64,000 bases of DNA. Origin: Planctomycetota bacterium. Its GTDB lineage: Bacteria > Planctomycetota > Planctomycetia > Pirellulales > Pirellulaceae. This document shows, piece by piece, positions 1-8,865 of this stretch. The stretch lies in assembly GCA_016872775.1 (NCBI GenBank), contig VGZA01000032.1:1-64000 (forward strand), written 5' to 3'. The position numbers and the translations under genes were made by a program. Within the stretch, counting starts at the first letter, position 1, and the number at the start of each line of letters is the position of its first letter. The notes under the pieces are model-generated. The model saw only the letters and a program-made list of their open reading frames with translations, was not told where the DNA came from and made no database searches.

Positions 1-92
1 GTTCCCCGTTCCCCGTTCCCCGTTCCCCGTTCCCTGTTCCCTGTTCCCTGTTCCCCGTTACGCGTTCCATGTAACCTGTAACCCGTAACCCA
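1..92. repeat. Tandem GTTCCCC-type heptamer repeats
   Basis: The first 58 bases are eight near-perfect heptamers of GTTCCCC or GTTCCCTG type, followed by GTTACGC and then GTAACC(C) units. The array continues beyond the left edge. Shorter stretches of the same GTTCCCC/CGTAACCC vocabulary recur at about 41866-41894, 42975-43024, 60763-60785 and 62913-62930. It lies immediately upstream of a DUF1501 gene and contains no ORF or spacer-repeat structure. Confidence 0.85.
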
Positions 93-107
93 ACCGGAGG
101 ACATCGT

Positions 108-1532
108 ATGAATACGCCGGAAGACTATCGTCCGCAGATGCGAGAAGTCACACGGCGCACCGCGCTACAAGCGGGGGCCCTCGGCATCGGACTCGGCCCG
201 ATGGTCCTCCGTCAGGCGTTGGCGGCAGATGGGGCGACGCCGCGCGCCAAGTCCGTAATCTTCATCTTTTTGACGGGCGGCTTAGCGCACCACGACAGTC
301 TTGACCCGAAACCGGACGCGCCGGCGGAAGTACGCGGCGAGTTTAACCCGATCTCCACCACCGTGCCCGGCATCCAGATCTGCGAACATTTGCCGCTCTT
401 GGCGCAACGGGCCGACCGCTACGCTCTGGTACGGTCGATGCGGACCAACAGCGACGGCCACGAACAGGCCTGCCACATGCTGTTGACAGGGCGACTCGAC
501 CTGCCTCCCGGCTTCACGCTCGACAAGGTTCCTAACGCCAACGAGTGGCCGTCGATTCCGGCCACGGTCACATACGCATTACGCGAACGGCGGACCGCGT
601 TGCCGCCGGCCGTGGTGTTGCCGCAGCCGAGCGTCAACGAGGAAGGCAAGGTTCGGCCGGGGCAGTATGCCGGCCGGCTCGGAAACAACTGGGACGCCTG
701 GCATCTTCATGTCGCCGCCCCGTGCGCACTGGGCAATGGCGCCTGCCCGGACTGCTTTCGGTTCGAGGGTACGCCGTTCGAACATGGCTCACCCCGTATC
801 TTTGACACGCCACGCCTGGTCCTGCCTGAAGGCGGTGAGATTCGACTGAACGGCCGCGTCGGCCTGCTGGCGGGCATCCAGCACGAGCAGCAGGAACTCG
901 AACGGGTCACCGACCGCTTCGCGAACATGCGACGTCAGGCGTTGTCGGTATTGACCGACGCGCGCATCCGCAGCGCTTTCGACGTCGAGAACGCCGATGA
1001 ACGGACGCTCGACCGTTACGGCAAGAACAAGTTCGGGCTTGCGGTTCTCATGGCCAAGCGGCTTAGCGAGGGCGGCGTCAATCTGGTCCAGGTGAATCTT
1101 GGTAAGAACTCCACCTGGGACACCCATCGCCGCAATTTCCCCAACCTGAAAGACAACCTGCTGCCACCGCTCGATCGGTCGGTCTCCGCGCTACTGGACG
1201 ATCTGGCGGAAAGCGGTCGGCTCGACGAGACACTTGTGATCGTCACCGGTGAATTCGGCAGGACACCAAAGATCAACAAGGATGCGGGACGTGACCATTG
1301 GGGTCGCGTCAACTCGCTGTTATTGGCGGGCGGAGGCGTGGCCGGAGGTCGCGTGATCGGTGCCTCGGACAGCATCGGTGCCGATCCGGCCGTCGACATG
1401 CAGACACCCGAAAACCTGGCCGCCACGATGTTCCAGGCGCTCGGCATTCCTCGCGACGCGACCTGGCACGACCTCGACGGGCGGCCCCACAAAATCTACC
1501 ACGCCCCGCCAATCGAAGGCCTGTTGTCGTAA
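108..1532 (+). CDS. DUF1501 domain-containing secreted protein
   Basis: The 474-aa product matches the planctomycete-expanded DUF1501 (sulfatase-like fold) family. Seen: an N-terminal region with a twin-arginine-like TRRTALQAGALG stretch (about residues 15-26), the early block 'KSVIFIFLTGGLAHHDSLDP', the 'RYGKNKFG..MAKRLSEGGVNLVQV' block near residue 305-330, and the late 'VTGEFGRTPKIN...GRDHWG' block near residue 380-400. The start is supported by GGAGG seven bases upstream of the ATG at 108. Such proteins usually sit behind a DUF1549/DUF1553 cytochrome gene, which would lie left of the window. Function is unproven; the family is assumed periplasmic or exported. Confidence 0.93.
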   Translation: MNTPEDYRPQMREVTRRTALQAGALGIGLGPMVLRQALAADGATPRAKSVIFIFLTGGLAHHDSLDPKPDAPAEVRGEFNPISTTVPGIQICEHLPLLAQRADRYALVRSMRTNSDGHEQACHMLLTGRLDLPPGFTLDKVPNANEWPSIPATVTYALRERRTALPPAVVLPQPSVNEEGKVRPGQYAGRLGNNWDAWHLHVAAPCALGNGACPDCFRFEGTPFEHGSPRIFDTPRLVLPEGGEIRLNGRVGLLAGIQHEQQELERVTDRFANMRRQALSVLTDARIRSAFDVENADERTLDRYGKNKFGLAVLMAKRLSEGGVNLVQVNLGKNSTWDTHRRNFPNLKDNLLPPLDRSVSALLDDLAESGRLDETLVIVTGEFGRTPKINKDAGRDHWGRVNSLLLAGGGVAGGRVIGASDSIGADPAVDMQTPENLAATMFQALGIPRDATWHDLDGRPHKIYHAPPIEGLLS

Positions 1533-1836
1533 ACCGAACGGGCGCAGCATATCGTGAGGGTACTCCCGAGCGCGTGCCTTCCGGATTGCGTGTGCCACCA
1601 CCGGTCGTGTGTGCCACGGGTGAGGGTACTCCCGACCCCTTCAATCGTCCATCTTCGAAACAGCATGATCGCGATCCGGCCTTGGTTGCGTCACGCTGCT
1701 GGCCGGTGGCGTTGCATGAAGTGCGACCCGCCCACGGCTGCCCGGCGACTGGCGGAAGCGGCGGAACGCATTCGCAGGCGAGCGAATCGAAGAACAACTA
1801 CTAGACAAAACGGATAGTACCGGCGATAATCTGGAT
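1533..1836. other. Intergenic stretch with two hairpin-repeat copies
   Basis: No convincing gene lies here. It holds a partial copy of the dispersed repeat at 1553-1578 and a fuller copy at 1609-1638 in the same orientation. The remainder, to the XRE gene, shows no feature I can name. Confidence 0.7.
1609..1638 (+). repeat. Dispersed hairpin repeat, copy a
   Basis: Begins GTGTGCCACGGGTGAGGG and continues TACTCCCGACCCC; the right arm is incomplete. A second partial copy (GTGAGGGTACTCCCGAG core) lies just upstream at 1553-1578. Same family as the copies at 7376, 32281, 41155, 42875, 60790, 60978 and 62961. Confidence 0.85.
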
Positions 1837-2067
1837 ATGGCGAAACGAACCAAAAGCAAAAGGCTGACTGATCAGTTGCGGCAGGCAATCGACGATTCCG
1901 GCATGACGCGGTATCGCATCGCCCAGGAAACCGGCATCAGCGAAGCGACATTGAGCAAGTTCTACCTGGGCCAGCGGGGGCTTTCGATGGAAGCCTTGAA
2001 CGCCTTAGGCGAGTGTTTGCAATTGACAATTCACCTGGGCCGAAAGCCCGAACAGAAAGGCAAATAA
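1837..2067 (+). CDS. Small XRE/Cro-type helix-turn-helix protein
   Basis: The 76-aa protein is nearly all one HTH_3-like domain: 'RYRIAQETGISEATLSKF' (about residues 25-42) is a clear helix-turn-helix, followed by 'LSMEALNALGECLQL'. A basic N-terminus (MAKRTKSKRL) precedes it. No strong ribosome-binding site is visible. The next gene starts two bases past this stop, and an integrase remnant follows, so it probably belonged to the same mobile element as a regulator. HTH-plus-integrase pairs of this kind recur in planctomycete genomes (family knowledge). It appears intact although the integrase is not. Confidence 0.88.
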   Translation: MAKRTKSKRLTDQLRQAIDDSGMTRYRIAQETGISEATLSKFYLGQRGLSMEALNALGECLQLTIHLGRKPEQKGK

Positions 2068-2069
2068 GC

Positions 2070-2456
2070 ATGGCCAAATGGTATCACTTCAGTTTGACCG
2101 TGTGGCTGCGATTGAAAGTTTCCGGCGATGCGTCGCAACTGCTGGAAGAGCTGCAAGAACATTTGGCGCATGACTACAGCGTTTCTGAACTAAAACTGAT
2201 CGAAGCGGAGTTCACCGAACTCGCCGACGGCGCGCCGGGCGAACTCGAGTTTTCGTTTCAACTGGATATGAGCTTCAATGAATCGCAGGTTGAGTTTGGC
2301 GACCCAACAGAAGAAGCCATCGACGAACTCGACAACGAATTGACCAACTATGTAGCGAGCAAGTTCCCGCTGACGCACCTGGAAACTCTTGGCGACGCAC
2401 TAACAACGTTTTTTCTCGGCGAGAGTGATGACGACACGCCGGAAAGTGCACTCTGA
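2070..2456 (+). CDS. Small acidic hypothetical protein of the element
   Basis: Not recognised. A 128-aa product from the ATG at 2070, two bases after the HTH gene's stop, which argues for translational coupling; an in-frame upstream start at 2013 would overlap the HTH gene and is less likely. The protein starts 'MAKWYHFSLTVWLRLKV' and is strongly acidic (runs such as TEEAIDELDNE and GESDDDTPE), with alternating beta-like and helical segments and no signal peptide or membrane span. It sits between an XRE regulator and an integrase remnant, so cargo or accessory function of the mobile element is an inference only. Confidence 0.72.
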   Translation: MAKWYHFSLTVWLRLKVSGDASQLLEELQEHLAHDYSVSELKLIEAEFTELADGAPGELEFSFQLDMSFNESQVEFGDPTEEAIDELDNELTNYVASKFPLTHLETLGDALTTFFLGESDDDTPESAL

Positions 2457-2475
2457 ACCAAAGACAGGTAGAACT

Positions 2476-3742
2476 ATGGCCAGCATCGCCAAACATAAGA
2501 ACGGCACGCGGCGGATTCTTTTTGTTGCCCTGGACGGCAAGCGGCCCACGATCCGGCTGGGCAAGAAGTCGCTGGAATTCGCGCGGGAAGTAAAGAACAA
2601 GGTCGAAAAGTTATTGGAAGCGAAGATACTCAAGCGGGCTATGCCGACTGAGTTGGCCGAATGGGTTGCCGACTTGGAACCTTGGTTGGCCAAGAAACTG
2701 GCCCGCGTGGGATTGATTCCCGACCACGAAGCCACGTCGGAATCGACGCTGGGAGAGTTTTTGACGACCTATATCGATGGGCGCACCGACTTGAAACCGC
2801 TGACAATTCGTCACCTGAACGACGCCAAGCGGAACCTGATCGGATTCTTCGGACAGCAAATGCCGTTGTCAGAGATCACACCCGGAGGGGTCGACGAATT
2901 CCGTCGCGAATTGTCACGTCGGCTCGGCGAAAACACCGTGCGCCGATAATGTGGACGGGCCAAACAGTTATTCCGCGCTGCCGTCCGCAAGCGATTGATC
3001 CGCGAGAACCCGTTGCGGACATGAAGGGCTGCGGAGTTCAGGCGAATCGTGCGCGCGACCACTTTGTGAGTCGCGACGATACCGCGAAGCTACTGGATGC
3101 CTGCCCAGACTCACAATGGCGACTCATCGTTGTTCTTTCGCGGTTTAGCGGATTGCGATGCCCATCGGAACATTTGGCGCTGAAGTGGTGCGATGTGAAC
3201 TGGGGACGGGATCGCATCCGCATTTCGAGCCCCAAGACCGAACACCATGCAGGAGGGGACTCTCGGACGATCCCGATTTTCCCCGAACTTCGTCCGTACC
3301 TGGAAAACGCTTGGGATTCCGCCGAGCCGGGAACTGAATTCGTGATCACTCATTATCGCCATGCGAATGCCAACTTGCGTACTCAGTTTCAACGCATTAT
3401 TCGGTGCGCCGGGTTTGAACCCTGGCCGAAACACTTTCAGAATTTGCGGGCCAGCAGGGCGACGGAATTGGCGGCGGAGCACCCTGCCTATGTGTAGCTG
3501 CGGCTTGGCTGGGACATTCCACGATAGTCGCCCAGAAACACTACTGGCAGGTCACCGAAGAGGACTTTCAGAAAGCGGCGCAAAAAGCGGCGCAGTCGGG
3601 ACGCGCATCAAGCCGTGAGATGTCGCAACCGACGACCACCACCGACGAAAAAAGCCCGGTTCTGCCGGGCTTTTCGACTGCTTGCGATTTGGTGCAAGTT
3701 AGTTCAGTGCCCCCTCTTGGACTCGAACCAAGAACCCTCTGA
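2476..3742 (+). pseudogene. Decayed tyrosine recombinase (integrase)
   Basis: Read across three frames this is one phage-type integrase. The N-terminal, SAM-like part runs from the ATG at 2476. An in-frame TAA at 2947-2949 interrupts '...NTVRR|CGRAKQLFRAAVRKRLIRENP'. Near 3013 one T appears lost (NP-F-ADMKG expected). The catalytic part 'FSGLRCPSEHLALKW' (Arg) and 'SPKTEH' then continues in another frame, and near 3494 one G appears lost. The last catalytic boxes, 'AAWLGHSTIVAQKHYW' with the nucleophile Tyr, lie in a third frame and read on to about 3742. With one stop and two frameshifts it cannot make an active recombinase without recoding. Its 3' end runs into the tRNA-Lys gene, as expected for an element integrated in a tRNA. 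Confidence 0.88.
3650..3674 (-). terminator. Rho-independent terminator after tRNA-Lys
   Basis: Perfect 10-bp stem AAAAGCCCGG / CCGGGCTTTT with a five-base loop. Read on the minus strand the stem is followed by six T residues, and it lies about 34 bases past the tRNA 3' end, so it best serves tRNA-Lys. Read on the plus strand it has four T residues and could also stop the integrase transcript. Confidence 0.8.
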
Positions 3743-3781
3743 TTAAGAGTCAGATGCTCTGACCAATTGAGCTAAGGAGGC
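3708..3781 (-). tRNA. tRNA-Lys (anticodon CTT)
   Basis: On the minus strand: acceptor GCCTCCT pairs with AGGGGGC (one T-G pair), D-arm AGCTCAATTGGTCAGAGC, anticodon stem-loop TCTGA-CTCTTAA-TCAGA with anticodon CTT, and T-arm CTTGG-TTCGAGT-CCAAG, with discriminator A at 3708. CCA is not encoded. A rho-independent terminator follows. The decayed integrase ends at its 3' half, the usual layout of a tRNA attachment site; I found no second copy of the tRNA 3' end to the left in this window. Confidence 0.97.
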
Positions 3782-3843
3782 TGATTTGGCGTAGAAAATA
3801 TGGTAACGCGCTGCGAGGAATTGGCAACGGGGGATGTACCGCC

Positions 3844-5847
3844 TCATTCCGGCCGGTCTTGATCGACGGGCATGCCGAGCTGTTTCATTTTGCGGTACAG
3901 GTTGCCGCGATGCAGGCCCATCCGTTCGGCGGCCAGCGACATGTGGTTCCCGGCCGCTCGGATCTGCCGCTGGATGTACTCGACCTGGAAGTCATGGGTT
4001 GCCTCCGCCATCGGCAACTGCCACCGCGCATCCTGGTCGGGGCCACGTTCGGGAGCGACGGTGAACGACACGTCGGCGGCCTGGACCGAATCGCCGGGCG
4101 AGAGGAACGCAATCCGCTCCATCAGGTTCCGCAGTTCGCGGACGTTCCCTGGCCAGCGGTGCTCGCGCAACAAACGCCGGGCATCCGCGGCAATGCCCGG
4201 CGGGCGCCGCCGCGCTTTCCCGGAAAATTCCGCCAGAAAGTGCTCGGCCAGCAGCAGGACATCGTCGCCTCGCTCCCGCAGCGGCGGCAGTTCGATTGCC
4301 ACCACATGCAAGCGGTAATAGAGGTCCTCTCGGAATCGACGCTCGCGAACCAGCTCGTGCAGCCGCTGATTGGTCGCGGCGATTACACGGGTATCGACAT
4401 GGATTGGCTGTTGTCCGCCCAGTCGCGTAACGGTCTTGTCTTCCAGCACGCGCAGGAGTTTGGCCTGGCCGCTGGGACTGAGGTCGCCGATCTCATCGAG
4501 AAACAGTGTGCCCCCCGCCGCCTGCTCGAACTTTCCGACCCGCATCTCGCGCGCATCGGTGAACGCCCCCTTTTCGTGCCCGAATAACTCGCTTTCGAGC
4601 AGCGTCTCGGGCAACGCCGCGCAATTGATCGCCACAAACGGATGGCTGTGCCGCTCGCTGAGCGCGTGCACCAGCTGCGCCACCACCTCTTTCCCGGTCC
4701 CGTTCTCGCCCAGGACCAGAACCGCAAGATCGGTGGGGCCAACCCGTTCGATCGTCGCACGGACACGCTGCATCTCGGGACACTCGCCGATCTGCCGCAC
4801 GCCTCGATTCGCCTGGTCGGCCCAGGTATTGCGCGACTGAAGCAACTGACCATGCTGCCGTGAGTTTTCGATGGCGGTCGACGCATGCCGAGCGAGCTCT
4901 TCGAGGCACTCCACATCTTCGGCGGTGAACTCGCCGCCACGCTTGTTGATCATTTCGAAGGCACCCAGGACTTCCCCGGCGCGGGCACGCAGCGGCCCGC
5001 AGAGCAGGTTGCGGGTATGGAACCGGAGCCGCTTGTCGACGCTACGGTCAATCCCGGCGGAAGAAGCAGCGTCCACGACTCGCGTGGTGCCGGAACGCAC
5101 CACCTCCCCCACAATTCCCTGGTGGTCGGGGATCCGCAGCTCGCCGCCCTGGACGCCAAGTGCGGGGCGCGCAATCAGAGTACGCAGCGGCCGGTCCCAA
5201 AGGAAAATGCTCGCCCGTTCCGCCTGCATCAGCCGCGTCGATGCCTCCGCCATCTGCACCAGCAACTCGTTCAGATCGAGCGTCGCGCTCCAGGTCGCCG
5301 CGATCCGAAGAATCGACTCCTGCCGCGCGATCCTCTTGCGGAGCCAGTCGAGTTCGCCGCGCTGCCGATAGAACCGGCCCAGCCAACGCGCGAGCTCTTC
5401 CAATACTCCCGCGCTCAGCGATGCCCCGAACTGCGTTACCGCGGTTTGCGTTACCGAGGTCGGCGGTACCGACATCTGGGCCGCCATCACCAGCAACGTC
5501 GCCGACGTCGCATTGGGATCGGCTTCCCCTGCCACCGAGGCCCACCAGCCGTCCCGTTCGCACGGCACGCCCCGATCGAGCGCATCCGCCAGCAGTTCCC
5601 AGGGCAGCGCTCGCCCTGCCCCTACCGAAGCCAACGTCTCCCAGCTTCCCTCGCGCGCCCGCACCACCGCCACCTGCGACAGCGGTAGCGCGCCGCGAAT
5701 CGATGCCGCGGCAAATTCCAGGAAATCACCAGGGACCTCACCGGAAACCTGCAGCCACCATTCGCCCAGCAGCCTCAACACGGTTTCGCAACCGGCAGAA
5801 TTACCACCCGCAAGGCCAAACTTCGCTTGGGAAGAGCTGGAATTCAT
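3844..5847 (-). CDS. Sigma-54-dependent regulator with GAF domain
   Basis: A 667-aa activator. An unassigned N-terminal region (about 1-170) precedes a GAF sensor domain (about 175-335), an AAA+ sigma-54 interaction domain (about 360-590) and a Fis-type helix-turn-helix (about 625-662, 'AAERMGLHRGNLYRKMKQLG'). Walker A reads GENGTGKE near residue 380 and Walker B-like 'GGTLFLDEIGDL' near 455. The sigma-54 contact loop reads GAFTDA, where GAFTGA is usual. There is no receiver domain, so signalling is probably through GAF ligand binding rather than phosphorylation. It is transcribed away from fabI, and its targets are not evident from the window. Confidence 0.93.
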   Translation of the reverse strand: MNSSSSQAKFGLAGGNSAGCETVLRLLGEWWLQVSGEVPGDFLEFAAASIRGALPLSQVAVVRAREGSWETLASVGAGRALPWELLADALDRGVPCERDGWWASVAGEADPNATSATLLVMAAQMSVPPTSVTQTAVTQFGASLSAGVLEELARWLGRFYRQRGELDWLRKRIARQESILRIAATWSATLDLNELLVQMAEASTRLMQAERASIFLWDRPLRTLIARPALGVQGGELRIPDHQGIVGEVVRSGTTRVVDAASSAGIDRSVDKRLRFHTRNLLCGPLRARAGEVLGAFEMINKRGGEFTAEDVECLEELARHASTAIENSRQHGQLLQSRNTWADQANRGVRQIGECPEMQRVRATIERVGPTDLAVLVLGENGTGKEVVAQLVHALSERHSHPFVAINCAALPETLLESELFGHEKGAFTDAREMRVGKFEQAAGGTLFLDEIGDLSPSGQAKLLRVLEDKTVTRLGGQQPIHVDTRVIAATNQRLHELVRERRFREDLYYRLHVVAIELPPLRERGDDVLLLAEHFLAEFSGKARRRPPGIAADARRLLREHRWPGNVRELRNLMERIAFLSPGDSVQAADVSFTVAPERGPDQDARWQLPMAEATHDFQVEYIQRQIRAAGNHMSLAAERMGLHRGNLYRKMKQLGMPVDQDRPE

Positions 5848-5975
5848 CGGCTCAATTTAGGGGATGGGACCCCGGCTGACAAACGGGTGGGCGGGCGATG
5901 CGGAATTTGTTAAAGTCACGAAACGCTGCCACGGCCAGCCAAGGTAAGGGACTCACGAGTTACGAAAGGTCGAGC

Positions 5976-6809
5976 ATGGGGTTTTTCGAAGGGAAAAAGG
6001 GGCTGATCATCGGGGTCGCCAACGACCGTTCGATCGCTTGGGCGATCGCCAAAGTGATCATGGACCAGGGCGGCGTCGCCGGTTTCACGCACCTGCCCGA
6101 CAAACCGGACGACGAGAAGCGAAAGAACCGGCGCCGTGTGTCCCAATGCACCGATCTCTATCCCGCGCAGGCGAAGTTCCTGGAACCGCTGGATGTGAAC
6201 AACGACGAGAATATTGCCGCGATCATGCGTCGCACCGCCGACGAGTTCGGCAAGATCGATTTCCTGCTGCACTCCGTCGCCTTCGCGACGCTCGACGATC
6301 TCAAACGCGACACGATCGAGACCAGCCGCGACGGCTTCAAACTGGCGATGGAAATCAGCGCCTACAGTTTGATCGCCGTTGCCAACGCCGCGCGAACAAT
6401 ACTGAACCCCAACGCCGCAATCGCAACGATGACCTATTTTGGCGGCGAACGCTGCGTGCCTGGATACAACGTGATGGGAATCTGTAAGGCCGCGCTGGAT
6501 GCCATCGTGCGGTACCTCGCGTACGACCTCGGCCCGCAAGGGATCCGTGTCAACGCGCTCAGCGCGGGCCCGTTGAAAACTCTGGCGGGCCAGGCGGCGG
6601 GCGTGGGTGAAATGCAAGGACTGTACGAGTACATGTCCCCGCTGGGACGCAATGTCACCCATGACGAAGTCGGCCGGATCGGAGCCTGGCTGCTGTCCGA
6701 TCTTTCGGCCGGCATCACCGCCGAAATCCTGCACGTCGATGGCGGCTACAACGCCATGGGATCGCCCGGCCGCCTGCTCGATCGACTCAAGTCGGCCGGC
6801 TCGACCTGA
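5976..6809 (+). CDS. fabI: Enoyl-[acyl-carrier-protein] reductase (NADH)
   Basis: FabI catalyses the last step of each fatty-acid elongation cycle in the cytoplasm. The 277-aa product shows the FabI glycine-rich start 'GLIIGVANDRSIAWAIA', the 'LLHSVAFA' strand, and the catalytic Tyr-x6-Lys in 'YNVMGICKAAL', followed by 'RVNALSAGPLKTLA'. The ATG at 5976 was chosen because the conserved domain begins at once (MGFFEGKKGLIIG); an upstream in-frame start at 5898 adds 26 unconserved residues. A Nudix hydrolase gene follows 78 bases downstream on the same strand. Length and motifs are ordinary for the family. Confidence 0.96.
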   Translation: MGFFEGKKGLIIGVANDRSIAWAIAKVIMDQGGVAGFTHLPDKPDDEKRKNRRRVSQCTDLYPAQAKFLEPLDVNNDENIAAIMRRTADEFGKIDFLLHSVAFATLDDLKRDTIETSRDGFKLAMEISAYSLIAVANAARTILNPNAAIATMTYFGGERCVPGYNVMGICKAALDAIVRYLAYDLGPQGIRVNALSAGPLKTLAGQAAGVGEMQGLYEYMSPLGRNVTHDEVGRIGAWLLSDLSAGITAEILHVDGGYNAMGSPGRLLDRLKSAGST

Positions 6810-6887
6810 AAGGCCAGCCAACCGGTCGCGATCGACGCGCACTTTGACGGCCGCTGCGCAGCTTCCAGCGATCGATGGACTGCGATC

Positions 6888-7313
6888 ATGACAAGCGACA
6901 ATCCACTCCGAAACGAAGTGCGTGAGATCGCGATCGCCGTCGTCGAATGGGATGGAAACTACCTCGTGGGAGTGCGGCCTGCCGGAGCGCCGCTGGAAGG
7001 CTTTTCCGAGTTTCCCGGCGGCAAGATCGAACGGGGCGAACCACCCGCCGCGGCGGCGGAACGCGAATGCCAGGAAGAGACCGGCCTGATCGTCGAAGTT
7101 GTCCGCTTGCTGCTGGTCCATGAACAGCAGTACCCGCACGCGCACCTGCGGCTGCACTTTTATTCCTGCCGACCCGCAACCATCCCTCCCGCACCCGTCG
7201 CGGAACCCTGGAGATGGGTTTCGACGTCCGAATTGTTGCAACGGACATTCCCGCCCGCCAACCAGCCGCTATTGGAGAACATCCGACGTGATTGGATCGA
7301 TCACGGACGTTGA
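6888..7313 (+). CDS. Nudix (MutT-like) hydrolase
   Basis: The 141-aa protein carries a complete Nudix box, G-x5-E-x7-REUxEExGU, read as GGKIERGE...RECQEETGL at about residues 44-66, so pyrophosphohydrolase activity on a nucleoside diphosphate-type substrate is expected. Length and the WRWVSTSELL C-terminal block resemble MutT/8-oxo-dGTP diphosphatases, but the substrate cannot be fixed from sequence. It lies 78 bases behind fabI on the same strand and may be cotranscribed. The N-terminus 'REIAIAVVEWDGNYLVGVRP' is typical for the fold and supports the ATG at 6888. Confidence 0.92.
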   Translation: MTSDNPLRNEVREIAIAVVEWDGNYLVGVRPAGAPLEGFSEFPGGKIERGEPPAAAAERECQEETGLIVEVVRLLLVHEQQYPHAHLRLHFYSCRPATIPPAPVAEPWRWVSTSELLQRTFPPANQPLLENIRRDWIDHGR

Positions 7314-7635
7314 TCTCGGTATAGATAGCTGGACCATTCATCGGGTGGCACTCAACTCGGTACCGCAGCTCTTAAGCAGACGGGCTCGGGACGGCCCTCA
7401 CCCGTGGCACACACTGGTTGCGGAATTTAGGCAAAATGGGCGATGCGGTGGCCTTCCGAATTGATCTAGGTGTTTCCTGGACGGCCGGTTACAACCTTGA
7501 GTCGAGTTGGCCCGGATTCGGCTGGCCTGGGAGGGATCGGCGGAATTCAGGGCACGCGCGCGACAAGGAGGTCGCGGGTGACCGAGGCTGTGGGAGTCGG
7601 CCCGGGCAAATCAGTTGCATGGAGTGACCCAGAGC
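7314..7635. other. Intergenic stretch with one hairpin repeat
   Basis: No gene recognised. It contains dispersed-repeat copy b at 7376-7412; upstream of it, the stretch with TCAACTCGG resembles the flank of the copy at 60790. The rest, up to the gluzincin gene, shows nothing else I can name. Confidence 0.65.
7376..7412 (-). repeat. Dispersed hairpin repeat, copy b
   Basis: Reads ACGGGCTCGGGACGGCCCT then CACCCGTGGCACAC on the plus strand, the reverse complement of the copy-a orientation. Arms CCCGTG/CACGGG can pair around a four-base loop with two internal mismatches. Confidence 0.88.
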
Positions 7636-8844
7636 ATGGATGCTCGAAGAATTGGGATGGCTATTGCCATCGTTCTGGCGATGCACGGTACGGCGGTCAA
7701 CGGAGCGGGACATCGCACGCGGAATTTTCTGGTCAATGCGCCGACCGTCGAATTTGCAAAACTTGTTGCCGAAGCGGCCGAACGCTATCGGCGTGATCTG
7801 TCGCTGGAATGGCTGGGTCGCGAACTCCCGGATTGGCGCGATCCGTGTCCGATCGTCGTGCAGACCGGTCCGAACATGGGCGCCAGCGGCCAGACAACGT
7901 TTGACCTCGTGTCGGATGGCAGCCAGCCGCGGCACTGGAGCATGGTGGTGCGCGGAACTCCCGAGCGCATCCTCGACAGTGTATTGCCGCACGAAGTCAC
8001 GCATACCATATTCGCGACACATTTCGGTCGCCAGTTGCCTCGCTGGGCCGACGAAGGGGCTTGCACCACCGTCGAGCATCTCGCGGAACGCTCCAAGCAC
8101 GAACAACTGCTGGTGCAGTTCCTGACGACCGAACGCGGCATTCCTTTCAACGAGATGTTCCGGATGAAGGACTATCCGCGCGACATGTTGCCGCTTTATG
8201 CGCAAGGCTATTCGGTCGCTCGATTCCTGATCGCGCTGGGCGGCAAGCGGAAGTTCATCCAATATGTCGGCGAGGGAATGCGGTCGAACAATTGGACCGC
8301 GTCCACGGAAGAGTTCTATGGAATGCAGAGTCTTTCGGAATTGCAGTTGACCTGGGTGGAGTGGGTGCGGCGAGGCAGCAACGAACAGGAAGCGTTGCTG
8401 GTGCTTTCACCACGGCCACGCGCCGCGCTGCAGTCGCTGCTAGCCCAGAATGAACCGTCGCCGGATTCGGCGAGCGTTCCGCGAGGAACGACACGAAGCG
8501 CGGAGGCTGCACGGGAATCGTCATCGAATAGTGCCTCGCCAATGGTGCGGGTGGCCATGGCCGAAGGAAGCTGGTACGCTCGGCAACGCGATCGGGCGCG
8601 GGAGTATGAGATCGCACAAGATTCAAGAGCGTCGGCCGATCCCGACGCCCCGCCTGCAACCAAGACGGTGCGCAGTTCCATCGCCCGACCTCCGCAGCCG
8701 GAACGTCCCTCGCAGATTATTCTCGAATATGACCGGGTGAATCGAAGGGCCGCTGCCCCGTCAACCGGTTCCGATCCACCAGTTCGTCCCTCGGGCGTTC
8801 GGGTTTCTGGCTCCGCAGTCAGCGGGCCGATCGGGTACCGCTAA
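7636..8844 (+). CDS. Exported HExxH metallopeptidase (DUF1570-like)
   Basis: The 402-aa product opens with a likely signal peptide (MDARRIGMAIAIVLAMHGTAVNGA). It contains the zinc-binding gluzincin motif HEVTH near residue 119, followed by 'LPRWADEGACTTVEH', which supplies the third ligand Glu typical of the peptidase MA/DUF1570 clan. The C-terminal third (from about residue 270) is low complexity, rich in Ser, Arg and Pro, and looks disordered. The ATG at 7636 was preferred over 7615 because the signal peptide begins there. Substrate unknown; extracytoplasmic location is inferred from the signal. It is preceded by a repeat-bearing spacer and has no obvious operon partner. Confidence 0.83.
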   Translation: MDARRIGMAIAIVLAMHGTAVNGAGHRTRNFLVNAPTVEFAKLVAEAAERYRRDLSLEWLGRELPDWRDPCPIVVQTGPNMGASGQTTFDLVSDGSQPRHWSMVVRGTPERILDSVLPHEVTHTIFATHFGRQLPRWADEGACTTVEHLAERSKHEQLLVQFLTTERGIPFNEMFRMKDYPRDMLPLYAQGYSVARFLIALGGKRKFIQYVGEGMRSNNWTASTEEFYGMQSLSELQLTWVEWVRRGSNEQEALLVLSPRPRAALQSLLAQNEPSPDSASVPRGTTRSAEAARESSSNSASPMVRVAMAEGSWYARQRDRAREYEIAQDSRASADPDAPPATKTVRSSIARPPQPERPSQIILEYDRVNRRAAAPSTGSDPPVRPSGVRVSGSAVSGPIGYR

Positions 8845-8865
8845 TCTCCAACGTGTTTACGGTGA

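Noticed and set aside
1-92. CRISPR or telomere-like array
   Set aside because: Units are 7 bases with no spacers, and it stops abruptly at a normal gene; a simple tandem repeat is enough.
1837-3781. Complete prophage
   Set aside because: No structural, lysis or replication genes are present; only an HTH protein, a small unknown protein and a broken integrase.
3708-3781. Second att copy of the tRNA-Lys 3' end within the window
   Set aside because: I looked for the CTTGGACTCGAACC text to the left and found none, so the other boundary of the element is outside or decayed.
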